Of a stretch of 64,000 nt of DNA, positions 44,422-53,700 are shown one piece after another (position 1 is the stretch's first letter; each line of letters starts with the position of its first letter). The notes beneath the pieces are model-generated. The model searched no databases and had not been told where the DNA came from. It worked only from the letters and a program-made list of their open reading frames with translations. The translations under genes were made by a program, and so were the position numbers. The DNA comes from Algorimicrobium sp002414705 (GTDB lineage Bacteria > Bacteroidota > Bacteroidia > Flavobacteriales > Flavobacteriaceae): the NCBI GenBank assembly GCA_963972425.1, contig CAXAUF010000005.1, positions 45,223 through 109,222 on the forward strand, given 5' to 3'.

Positions 44422-46239
44422 ATGAAATTTACACCTCTAGTTATCTTACTTGTTCTTTTTTCGGCTACTAGTTATGCTCAAGAGCTTTCCAAACAACAGG
44501 CTTTAGATTCTGTAGTTATTACATCAAGCAGAATTGATTTACCCTTTAAAGAAAACTCTAGAACCATTACTATTATTACCAGTGAAGATATTAAAAGTAG
44601 TGCTACCACAAATGTTGCCGATTTACTTCAGCAAGTTGCAGGTGTAGATGTAAGACGTCGTGGAGCCGATGGTACACAAGCCGATTTATACATTCGTGGT
44701 GGTAGTTTTGACCAAACCTTACTACTTATTGATGGTATGAAATTAGAGGATGCACAAACAGGACATCATACACTAAACATGGCTTTACCACTTGAAGTTA
44801 TTGAACGTATAGAGGTTATTAAAGGTCCTGCAGCACGTGTATTTGGACAAAATGCATTTACAGGCGCTATTAATATTGTGACTAAAAAAGAAACAGACAA
44901 TATGGTGTCCGTTGGTGTTCAAGCTGGTTCCTATGGACAAAAAAATGCGGATGTTACCGTTGGAAGCAATTTGCAAAACTCATCACATATCATTCATGTG
45001 TCCCGAAATCTATCCGATGGTTATCGTTATAATACCGATTTTGACAACCAGAGTTATTTTATTAAAAGTATATTCAATAAGAATAAACTACCTATTTCAT
45101 TTATTGCTAATTATCAAGAACGCAATTTTGGTGCAAACGGTTTTTATGCTTCACCAACTGCTAGAGATCAATACGAAGAAACACAGACAAGTTTAGTTGG
45201 GTTTTCAACTGAAATAAAATCGGAAAAACTTACTTGGAAACCGCGTTTATATTGGCGAAGAAACCAAGATATGTATGTGTTTATTAGAGATAATCCATCG
45301 GTTTATAGAAACTTACATATTACCAATAAAATTGGAGCAGAAGTAAATGCATCCTACAAATCCAAACTAGGTATTACCGGTTTTGGTGTAGATTTAGCGC
45401 AAACCTTTATTGCGAGTAATAATCTAGGAAACCATGAGCGTTTTACCACCAACCTATTTTTAGAACACCGTTTTTCGTTAGTAAACAATAAGCTCTCCAT
45501 AACACCAGGTGTGGCAGTTAGTTATTTCTCGGACTTTAAATTTCACGCCTTTCCAGGTATGGATATAGGCTATAAAATATCTGATAATTTTCAAGTATAT
45601 GGAAACATAGGTTACACCTATCGTGTGCCAACGTACACAGATTTGTACTATACAAGTCCAACAGAATTAGGAAACGAAAATTTAGATCCTGAAGAAGCCA
45701 TTTCAGAGGAGTTAGGCTTGAAATTTAACCATAAAGGTTTCCGAATATCTGGAGCATTTTTCAACAGAGATTCTAAAAAATTAATTGACTATGTAAAGGA
45801 CAATGAAACGGATGCATGGCAAGCTACCAATATAGCCGAATTAAACACTATGGGATTTGAAGCAAACACTAGTTACTCACTGTTTATTGCCAATTTTACG
45901 CAGAATATTAATTTAGGTTACACCTTTTTAGAAGACGATTTAAAAGATGTATCTGCCAACTTTTCACGCTATTCGGTAAACTCTTTAAAGCATCAATTTG
46001 TAGCTACCTTTAGAAGTCAGTTTTTCAAAAACCTATCGCAATCCATTGTATATCGCTATGCAGAACGTACTATTGGCGAAAGTTATAATGTATATGACGC
46101 AAGTATGAAATACGAATTTAAAGATTTCGAGTTTTCGGTAACCGCTAATAATATTTTTCAAGCAGACTTTACGGAAACCAATTTAGTGCCAGCTCCAAAA
46201 GGCTTGGTTGTATTTGGATTAAAATACAGTTTTAAGTAG
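44422..46239 (+). CDS. TonB-dependent receptor, short BtuB-like type
   Basis: Outer-membrane receptor of 605 residues, short like vitamin and siderophore receptors and without the CarboxypepD-reg domain of the other receptors here. Seen: signal peptide to about residue 19 (SATSYAQ), TonB box region ALDSVVITSSR, plug domain (about 40-150, with DLLQQVAGVDVRRRG, ADLYIRGGSFDQTLLLIDG and FGQNAFTGAINIVTKK), then a barrel of about 22 strands ending in VVFGLKYSFK. It is divergent from the MocR regulator, which probably controls it, and followed by a cupin gene with its own promoter. A vitamin or cofactor ligand is a guess from size and regulator. Confidence 0.9.
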   Translation: MKFTPLVILLVLFSATSYAQELSKQQALDSVVITSSRIDLPFKENSRTITIITSEDIKSSATTNVADLLQQVAGVDVRRRGADGTQADLYIRGGSFDQTLLLIDGMKLEDAQTGHHTLNMALPLEVIERIEVIKGPAARVFGQNAFTGAINIVTKKETDNMVSVGVQAGSYGQKNADVTVGSNLQNSSHIIHVSRNLSDGYRYNTDFDNQSYFIKSIFNKNKLPISFIANYQERNFGANGFYASPTARDQYEETQTSLVGFSTEIKSEKLTWKPRLYWRRNQDMYVFIRDNPSVYRNLHITNKIGAEVNASYKSKLGITGFGVDLAQTFIASNNLGNHERFTTNLFLEHRFSLVNNKLSITPGVAVSYFSDFKFHAFPGMDIGYKISDNFQVYGNIGYTYRVPTYTDLYYTSPTELGNENLDPEEAISEELGLKFNHKGFRISGAFFNRDSKKLIDYVKDNETDAWQATNIAELNTMGFEANTSYSLFIANFTQNINLGYTFLEDDLKDVSANFSRYSVNSLKHQFVATFRSQFFKNLSQSIVYRYAERTIGESYNVYDASMKYEFKDFEFSVTANNIFQADFTETNLVPAPKGLVVFGLKYSFK

Positions 46240-46241
46240 AG

Positions 46242-46269
46242 TTTGTTTATGTTCAATTCCTTAACTTTG
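46242..46269 (+). promoter_or_regulatory. Promoter (TTTG - 16 - TAACTTTG) for the cupin gene
   Basis: -33 TTTG at 46242-46245 and -7 TAACTTTG at 46262-46269, spaced 16 bases, just after the receptor stop codon; the cupin gene begins 21 bases later. Confidence 0.6.
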
Positions 46270-46290
46270 CTTCTCTAAAAGTTTTGAGCA

Positions 46291-47163
46291 TTGACATGGA
46301 ACCTACAAACGATTCCGCGCGTTAAAACCATTACCAAAGCGGATTTTATAAAGCACTATTTTAAACCACAAAAACCTGTGGTTATTGAGCAGTTTATTCA
46401 AGACTGGCCAGCATATTCTAAATGGAATTTAGATTATATGAATCAGGTTGCAGGCAATAAAACGGTTCCACTTTATGATGATAGACCAGTAGATTATAAA
46501 GATGGTTTTAACGAGCCACATGCCAAAATGAAAATGAGCGAATATATTAATTTGCTTAAAAGAGAACCGACTAAATATCGTATTTTTCTTTGGAATATCC
46601 TGAAAGAAGTTCCTGAACTTCAAGATGATTTTTCCTATCCTGATTTTGGACTAAAACTCATGAAAGGATTACCTATGTTGTTTTTTGGTGGAAAAGATTC
46701 GCACACCTTTATGCATTATGATATTGATTTTGCCAACATTTTTCACTTTCATTTTCAAGGCGAAAAAGAAATTATTTTATTCAATCAGAAACAAAACAAC
46801 TATCTCTATAAAATTCCACACGCCCTAATTACCCGTGAAGACATTGATTTTTCCAATCCGGATTTTACTAAATGGCCAGCATTACAGAATGCAAATGGCC
46901 ATAAAACAAATCTGAAACATGGCGAAATTTTATATATGCCTGAAGGCTATTGGCATTATATGAAATATAAAACACCTGGCTTTTCTATGAGCTTGCGCGC
47001 TATTCCGCGAAATCCAAAAAATTTAAGTAAGGCCATATACAACGTTTTTATTATGCGAAATTTTGATAATTTAATGCGCAAAATTAAAGGTCAAAAATGG
47101 ATAGATTGGAAAAACCAACAAGCCATTTTACGAACAAATAAGTCCTTTGAAAAATCCAACTAA
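46291..47163 (+). CDS. JmjC-type cupin-like protein, probable TTG start
   Basis: Cytoplasmic protein of 290 residues of the cupin-like / JmjC group of Fe(II)- and 2-oxoglutarate-dependent oxygenases. Facial triad: His142-x-Asp144 in FMHYDIDF and His222 in YMPEGYWHYM; the N-terminal region (TKADFIKHYFKPQKPVVIEQF, seen as FIKHYFKPQKPVVIEQF) is typical. The frame is closed by a TGA only one codon before TTG 46291 and contains no ATG before the first conserved region, so TTG is the start. Substrate unknown; relatives hydroxylate proteins or small molecules. It follows the short TonB receptor and has its own promoter. Confidence 0.83.
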   Translation: MTWNLQTIPRVKTITKADFIKHYFKPQKPVVIEQFIQDWPAYSKWNLDYMNQVAGNKTVPLYDDRPVDYKDGFNEPHAKMKMSEYINLLKREPTKYRIFLWNILKEVPELQDDFSYPDFGLKLMKGLPMLFFGGKDSHTFMHYDIDFANIFHFHFQGEKEIILFNQKQNNYLYKIPHALITREDIDFSNPDFTKWPALQNANGHKTNLKHGEILYMPEGYWHYMKYKTPGFSMSLRAIPRNPKNLSKAIYNVFIMRNFDNLMRKIKGQKWIDWKNQQAILRTNKSFEKSN

Positions 47164-47236
47164 CGGACAATTGTAATACTATTCTTGTTAAAAAACTCGA
47201 TAAAATGTTAATTTTTTACGTTTAAGTGTATTTCAT

Positions 47237-47249
47237 CGAAAACTTTTCG
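47237..47249. promoter_or_regulatory. Palindrome CGAAAA-C-TTTTCG upstream of the first T9SS cargo gene
   Basis: Perfect 13-base palindrome in the 146-base gap before the gene at 47310. A second perfect inverted repeat, CTAAATTA-GTCC-TAATTTAG (47267-47286), includes a near -7 element TAATTTAG. Their function is not known. Confidence 0.35.
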
Positions 47250-47309
47250 TAAAATTTTCATGTACACTAAATTAGTCCTAATTTAGCAATCCCTTTAATC
47301 TACTTTATT

Positions 47310-49496
47310 ATGAAAACCCTAAATTACACTTTTGGTTTCATATTTTTTGTATTATTTTTTAATAGCAACGAGTCAAAAATTTTAGCAAAAAATTTAGAAA
47401 ACCCCTTAAAAGTTAAATCTGTAAAACCTTATTCTTTACCCAGTAGTTTATCTGGTTTAGACTATGTTTATGGAGATGGTCCATCAGATTTTCAAACCAT
47501 TACAATTGTTACTACAGATTTAACAACTAGACCTTTTTTAACTATTTCAGCTCCAGCAGGTTTTGAAGTTTCTCTTGAAATTGATAGTAATTATGCAAAT
47601 AGTTTCACCATGGATGCCATAGAAATAACAACGGCAGACATTATTTTATATGTTCGCCTAGCAGGTAATCTACCGGTAAATACATACACAGGCGATTTGA
47701 CGCTCATGGCTCCTTCAATAGTGCCATTTCCAGTATTTAATGAAACCATCCAACTGGAAGGAACCGTTTCTACTGCACTTACCGTTTGGAATGGTAGCGC
47801 ATGGAGCTTAGGTATTCCAGACGAAAACTATAGTGTTATTCTAGATGGCAATTATAATACCAACAGCAGTGGAAGTATAAATGCATACGATTTAAAAGTT
47901 AACACCAATATGGTTTTAACCGTAGACAACGGAACTTTTACAAAAACACAACAAGATGTGGATGTGGATGGTCAGGTAATTATAGAAACAGAAGGCGCAC
48001 TTGTTCAGGTTTCAGATACAGCAAATTTTATTGTGAATGAAGGTGGTTCTGCACAAGTTAACAAAACTACTTCACCATTAGCACATTGGTATGATTACAC
48101 CTATTGGTCCTCTCCAGTAAGCAATATAACCGCCTTAAATGCTTTTGCAGAAGCTAGTAGCAGCAGACGTTATTGGTATGATGCTCAAAATTTTCTGGAT
48201 ATATTAAGTGAAATTGATAATACAAACACGTTTGAAGCAGGTCATGATGATATTGATGATAATGGCGATGATTGGGCTTTTCTATCTGATGAAACCATAT
48301 TATCACCAGGTGTAGGCTATGCAACTGCTCAAAATTCTGGTGGTTTTGCAGTAGGAAATACTTACAATTTTAGTTTTGAAGGCACTTTTAATACTGGTAT
48401 TATTACAACACCATTGTATTATAATGGAGACAATGGTGATAAAGATTGGAACCTTATTGGGAACCCTTATCCTTCAGCTATTAGCGCAGATGCATTTTTT
48501 GCAGAAAACACTGGAAAAGTAGGTGAGGCTATTTACTTATGGTCGCACGCATCAACAGCAGACGCTGACGGAAGTGGAAATTCTATTTATAATTTTACAA
48601 CTGATGATTATGCTATAATTAACTCAGGTAGTGGCGAAGTAGCAGGCGGTAAAAATATTATTCCAAATAGATATATTCCTTCTGGACAAGGCTTTTTTAT
48701 ACAAGCCCTAGCAAATGATAATGTAGTCTATAATAATAGTATGAGACAAGCAGATGCAACTAGTAATGATCAATTTTTTAGAAATCAAGAAACCTTCAAT
48801 AAGCTTTGGATTAACCTAACATCAGATAACGGTATTTTTAATCAATTATTAGTGGCTTATGTAGATGATGCAACGGATGGTAACGACGGACTAGCATATG
48901 ATACGCAACGTAATTTATCTAGTGATGTTGCAGCTATAATTTACACCACTATTTCAGATGATTTATCAGCTAAATACGCCATTCAGGGCAAAGCCAGCAG
49001 TAGCATAAATGCAAATGAAAGTATCCCATTAGGTTTTTATACATCTATAAATGACGCAACAATTTACACCTTTTCAATTGGAAAAATTCAAGGAGAATTC
49101 TTAACCGAAAGCCCTGTATATTTAGTTGATAATATCATGAATATAACACATGATTTAAAACAGTCAGATTATAATTTTACATCAACAACAGGTGAATTTA
49201 ATGAGCGTTTTACTATTACTTTTGATGTAAACACATTGCAAACAAATAACTTCAATCCAAATAGTCAAAACGTAACTGTAATTTATAATCAACCCAATAC
49301 AATAACTTTTAAAACCAATTCAAATAAAACTATAAAAGCTATTTCAATTTTTGATATGAACGGTAAGGTTATAAAAAAGGTGTTTGGTACAAATAATACC
49401 AAATCTATTAAAACAAATGGATTTAGTAAAGGTGCTTATGTAGCCGCAATTACGCTAAATTCTAACGTGGTAGTTACTAAAAAAATAATTATATAA
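47310..49496 (+). CDS. T9SS type A sorting domain protein (cell-surface or secreted)
   Basis: Exported protein of 728 residues: signal peptide (about 1-26), a BACON-like or immunoglobulin-like domain (about 40-150; LSGLDYVYGDGPS then TISAPAGFEVSLE), a beta-strand region, a large module (about 245-640) with QVNKTTSP, YDYTYWSSPV, AGHDDIDDNGDDW, NLIGNPYPSAI and IPSGQGFFIQA, and a C-terminal T9SS sorting domain (ISIFDMNGKVIKKVFG, then SKGAYVAAITL and VVTKKIII). No catalytic motif recognised. The large module and N-terminal domain recur in the 1695-residue protein at 50755-55842. Exported by the T9SS and probably attached to the surface. Confidence 0.88.
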   Translation: MKTLNYTFGFIFFVLFFNSNESKILAKNLENPLKVKSVKPYSLPSSLSGLDYVYGDGPSDFQTITIVTTDLTTRPFLTISAPAGFEVSLEIDSNYANSFTMDAIEITTADIILYVRLAGNLPVNTYTGDLTLMAPSIVPFPVFNETIQLEGTVSTALTVWNGSAWSLGIPDENYSVILDGNYNTNSSGSINAYDLKVNTNMVLTVDNGTFTKTQQDVDVDGQVIIETEGALVQVSDTANFIVNEGGSAQVNKTTSPLAHWYDYTYWSSPVSNITALNAFAEASSSRRYWYDAQNFLDILSEIDNTNTFEAGHDDIDDNGDDWAFLSDETILSPGVGYATAQNSGGFAVGNTYNFSFEGTFNTGIITTPLYYNGDNGDKDWNLIGNPYPSAISADAFFAENTGKVGEAIYLWSHASTADADGSGNSIYNFTTDDYAIINSGSGEVAGGKNIIPNRYIPSGQGFFIQALANDNVVYNNSMRQADATSNDQFFRNQETFNKLWINLTSDNGIFNQLLVAYVDDATDGNDGLAYDTQRNLSSDVAAIIYTTISDDLSAKYAIQGKASSSINANESIPLGFYTSINDATIYTFSIGKIQGEFLTESPVYLVDNIMNITHDLKQSDYNFTSTTGEFNERFTITFDVNTLQTNNFNPNSQNVTVIYNQPNTITFKTNSNKTIKAISIFDMNGKVIKKVFGTNNTKSIKTNGFSKGAYVAAITLNSNVVVTKKIII

Positions 49497-49548
49497 CTAT
49501 TCGTTTTATTTTAAACGGTTTACAGTTAAACATCCATAAATTTATTGA

Positions 49549-49556
49549 TATATTTG
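49549..49556 (+). promoter_or_regulatory. -7 promoter element (TATATTTG) for the DUF6646-type gene
   Basis: TATATTTG matches TAnnTTTG, 24 bases before the ATG at 49581; it rules out a start at 49545. Confidence 0.6.
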
Positions 49557-49580
49557 CACCCTAATTTTCAAAAAAATAAG

Positions 49581-50111
49581 ATGAAAAAATTATTAGTTAT
49601 TGCTGCTATATTAACTGTATCTTTTGCAAACGCCCAAGCATTTTCAGGAAAAGGTGACCAAAAATTTCAAGTAGGTGCTAATTTTCAGGCAAACGCTACA
49701 GGACTTCACGTAAGCTATGACTATGGATTAGGCGAAAACATATCGGTTGGTGTGAGTTCTAGCTATGCATTAGGTATTTCTAGCGAACTTCAAGATGGCA
49801 TAAAAGATACTTTTGGAAATACGCTTGTAAAAAAAGCAGGATTTGATGATCGTTTTGATTTAAAAGCACGTTTTAATGCGAATATTGGAAACGTGTTAAA
49901 AATTGATGACAATTTTGATTTGTATCCAGGATTAAGTTTTAGTTTAAAGAATTTTGGTGGTCATGTTGGTGCACGTTACTTCTTTACATCAGGATTTGGT
50001 GTGTATACGGAAGCGCAATTTCCAATTGCAACCTATAAAGACAATTTAACACCAGCTCAAGAAATTAACAATCAGTTTTCTATGAATTTAGGAACTGTAT
50101 TTAATTTGTAA
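49581..50111 (+). CDS. Small outer-membrane beta-barrel protein (DUF6646-like)
   Basis: Exported protein of 176 residues: signal peptide MKKLLVIAAILTVSFANAQ, then repeating amphipathic strands (GDQKFQVGANFQANATGLHV, ENISVGVSSSYALGI) ending in SMNLGTVFNL with a C-terminal aromatic pattern, so an eight-stranded outer-membrane barrel is likely. I believe it belongs to the flavobacterial family DUF6646; that name is from memory. The ATG at 49581 opens the signal peptide. It stands alone between two T9SS/RecX neighbours and is closed by a bidirectional terminator. Confidence 0.8.
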   Translation: MKKLLVIAAILTVSFANAQAFSGKGDQKFQVGANFQANATGLHVSYDYGLGENISVGVSSSYALGISSELQDGIKDTFGNTLVKKAGFDDRFDLKARFNANIGNVLKIDDNFDLYPGLSFSLKNFGGHVGARYFFTSGFGVYTEAQFPIATYKDNLTPAQEINNQFSMNLGTVFNL

Positions 50112-50125
50112 GTTTAAAAAATATA

Positions 50126-50166
50126 AAAAAAAGGCTTTTATGAATGCTACATAAAAGCCTTTTTTT
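50126..50166. terminator. Bidirectional terminator between the barrel gene and recX
   Basis: Perfect 10-base stem GGCTTTTATG / CATAAAAGCC with loop AATGCTA, with an A run before and a T run after. It serves both converging genes. Confidence 0.92.
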
Positions 50167-50638
50167 ATGGAATTAATTCAGCCGCCTTTTCATAAACTAA
50201 ATGACTCTCCCAACCACGATAGAGCAAATAATCGGCTAATTTTTTTCGTTTTTTCCATTTATCGGTTTCCGAAATGGCATTCAATCTTTTTTCAGCAAGG
50301 GTTTCAAACGTTTGAAAATAGTCCTCATCGGATATTTCCTTCAATGCCAAATCAATATTATATTTGCTAATATCCCGTTTTTTCAATTCCAATTTTAAAC
50401 GTTGTTTTCCCCATTTTTTAATATTGAACTTTCCACGCACATAACTTTGCGCAAAACGGGTTTCGTTTAAAAAATCGTGTTTTAATAAATGAACAATAAT
50501 ATTATCAATTGCTTCCGGAATCATGCGCATATTGTATAATTTAGTGTTCACTTCTTGATGGCAACGCTCTTGATAGGCGCAATAGCGCTCAATGGCTCGC
50601 ATGGCTTCTTCAACTGTGTACGTTTTTACGTGATTCAT
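50165..50638 (-). CDS. recX: Regulatory protein RecX
   Basis: Modulator of RecA filaments and recombinase activity. The protein of 157 residues is made of three helical RecX repeats, with the pattern ALRAIERYCAYQERCHQEV-like start (here AMRAIERYCAYQERCHQEV), FLNETRFAQSYVRGKFNIKK (20 residues), and YLLYRGWESHLVYEKAAELI at the end. The start at 50636-50638 (MNHVKTYTVEEA) is preferred over a TTG three codons upstream. Its stop codon lies at the edge of the bidirectional terminator. recA itself is not here. Typical length. Confidence 0.93.
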   Translation of the reverse strand: MNHVKTYTVEEAMRAIERYCAYQERCHQEVNTKLYNMRMIPEAIDNIIVHLLKHDFLNETRFAQSYVRGKFNIKKWGKQRLKLELKKRDISKYNIDLALKEISDEDYFQTFETLAEKRLNAISETDKWKKRKKLADYLLYRGWESHLVYEKAAELIP

Positions 50639-50687
50639 AACAAGCAAGATAATAACAATTTGTTAATAATAAAGAAACTGTAACTTA

Positions 50688-50717
50688 TTGCTTTATAGTG
50701 GTTTTAGCGTATATTTG
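50688..50717 (+). promoter_or_regulatory. Promoter (TTG - 19 - TATATTTG) for the large T9SS cargo gene
   Basis: -33 TTG at 50688-50690 and -7 TATATTTG at 50710-50717 with 19 bases between; the ATG is 37 bases further on. The best-formed promoter in the window, with the usual spacing. Confidence 0.7.
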
Positions 50718-50754
50718 GTTCTTTAATCCATCAATTAATACCGAAATTACGGTT

Positions 50755-53700
50755 ATGAAACATAAATATTCCCTCATATTTATTACTTTTTTGTGTGCTG
50801 TTTTGTCTGGGTATGGGCAAGTGACTGAAAATTTTGACGGCTGGATCGACAATGGTTATGGCACTATTTCTAATTACTCATCTGCATCTGGTATTTGGCA
50901 AACTAACAATTCTTTTTGTGACCCTACAAATGCGAGAAGTGGTAGAGCTATTAGGTTTAATGATGATAGTGGTGAAAATGAATATTTACAATATTCTGGT
51001 CTAGATGGGAATGGCAAGGATAATGGTATTGGTAATATTTCTTTTTGGTTTAGGCATTGGAATGGAAGCTCTAGTATTGTCCAATTTCAAACTCAATACA
51101 GCCTTAATGGTGGAACTTTTTGGACTAACGTGGATGGTATTATAACTGCATCATCAACGATTTATAGTCAATTTACAAATTCGGTTAACCTAACTGGTGA
51201 TAATATTTTAATAAGAGTTATTTCAATTAGTGACGAAGAACGGTTAATGATAGATGATTTTGAAATCACTGATTTTATACCCATTGGCCCAACCATCACA
51301 GTCACTCCAACAACACTAACAGATCTGGATTACATATTAGTTAATGGACCTTCAGCAGAACAAAGTTTTGATATAGAAGGCAGCTTATTAACTGGTAACA
51401 TAGCAATTGCTCAACCAACAAACTTTGAAATTTCAACTGGTACAGGAGCCGCCTTTAATGCAAATATGACAGACCCAATTGTATTAACCCAAACGAGTGG
51501 AACGGTAGCTTCAACACCCATTTATGTCCGTTTAAAATCAGGATTAGCCGTAAACACTTATAATGAAACCATTACAGCTACAAGTACAGGAACAACCAAT
51601 GTAGACATTAATTTGGAAGGTGAAGTTACACTCCCAAGTGGAACCAATTGTTCAGAATTATTTATATCAGAATACCATGAAGCTGCATCAGGCAATGAAA
51701 AGTATATCGAAATATATAATCCGACAAACTCTTCAATTAATTTATCGAACTACAGGTTAGTACAATATAATAATGGAGCCACTTCCGTAGGTAGTTATAT
51801 TTTACCGTTGAATGGAAGCATCGCAAGTTTCTCAACTCATATCGTATCTAACACCTCCGCAATTATCTCAGGAAATAATAATGATAATAATGTAATGACA
51901 TTTAATGGCAACGATGTTATTGCATTACAAAGTTCATCTGGAACCAATATAGATGTTGTGGGTATTATTGGTTCAAGTGCAAATTTTGCGATAAATGTAG
52001 ACTTACGTAGAAAGGCAAACATCCAAAGTCCAACAATAGCATACGATGCATTAGAATGGGATTCTGTTGCTGCAAACAACACCTCAAATCTAGGAAGCCA
52101 CACAAATGACTGTCAAGCGCCATCTCCAGAAATTCAATTGGCAGATAACACCTCAACAAACCAAAATTGTGGTTTCACCATTGATTTTGGAGCGCAAACA
52201 AATGCAACAAATACAGATCTTACTTTTAATATTGACAATGTTGGTTCAGCGGATTTAGATATAACCGCTTTAAATATATCTGGCGATTATACACTAGTTT
52301 CACCAACTGCTCCGACAACTATTCCTTCTGGAAATTCTCAAACAATAACTGTCAGATTTACGCCTTCTACCACTGGACCAATAACAGGTGTTTTAACTAT
52401 AAATAGTAATGATTTAGATGAAAGTTCTTGTACAGTTAACCTAACAGGTGAAGGCTTTATCCCTAAACCAAACATTATTGTTAGAGGTGTTATTGGTTCC
52501 AACCCAACCATTACAAATGGAAGCACCACAACCTCTTCATTAAACAATACTCTTTTTGCACAGCAAACAATTAACACAACCCAACAAACCAAAAATTTTA
52601 GAATTGGTAATGAAGGTGGAACAGCTCCTTTAACAGTATCCAACATTAACCTAACAGGAGATACAGCAGACTTTTTTGTGACTTCAAATTTTACAAATCC
52701 ATTTACTGCAGATACGTTTCAGGACTTTACAATTACGTTTCAACCAACATCAATTTCAGGATTAAGACAGGCTACTGTTACTATTACTAATTCAGATTCA
52801 GATAGAAATCCTTATACATTCATAATACAAGGAACAGCTAACTGCCCAGCGGTAAGTGGCAGTATTTTCCCTACTTCAGGTCCTGCAGGAACCACAGTTA
52901 GCATAACATCGGCTGGAAACGATTTAATAGGTGCTACTGCGGAACTTAATGGTGTTGCCTTAATACCAGTTTCAGACACAACCAATGAGCTAATTGTTAG
53001 ATTACCAAATACTATAACAACTGGAGGCGCTTTAAGTGTTAATTTAGTATCTAATAGTTGTGTATTTACTAACACATTTACATTAATAGACGAACTAATT
53101 TCTGGATGTGAAGCAAGCGCAAGTACCCTAGTAAACAACTTATTTATAAGTGAGGTAACTGACTCTCCTTTTGGGAGCATGAGTTATGTTGAATTATACA
53201 ATGCAACCGGAACTGCTATTAATTTTGCAACTACAAATTATTCTGTTCGCGTTTATAATAATGGAAGTACGACTAATTTCAATGAAGTAATTCTTAACAC
53301 TGGAACTATAGCACAAAATGGCACTTATGTTATCTCTATGGGAATTACTAATTCAGTATGTACAATTCCTGGAGGTGATGGGAGTTATGCACAAGCTAAT
53401 ATAGCATCTGCATCTGCAAGTGTAAATTTTAAACAAGGTAGTAATTTTAATATTGGTCATGATTTTATTGGACTTTATGATGCTTCAGCTACGTTATTAG
53501 ATTCTTGGGGAGTTTTTGGCGACGAAACTTGGGCAACTGGATTAGGACTTTCAGGTCAAGGCGCAAATTTTGAGCGACTTACATCAGTAGTATTACCGAG
53601 TACAACATATGATAACACAGATTGGACTATAACAAATTGGAATGATTGTACAGATGCAGATTATGCTTCCATTGGTTCGTACGATTTTTCATCCGGTACA

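Noticed and set aside
44422..46239. Calling the short receptor a cobalamin receptor (BtuB)
   Set aside because: Size and plug look are compatible, but no B12 riboswitch or cobalamin gene is near; the ligand is left open.
52338..53180. Reverse-strand frames opposite the large T9SS gene (near 52338-52646 and 52812-53180)
   Set aside because: Low-complexity mirror frames of the Thr/Ser/Asn-rich repeats, with no family match.
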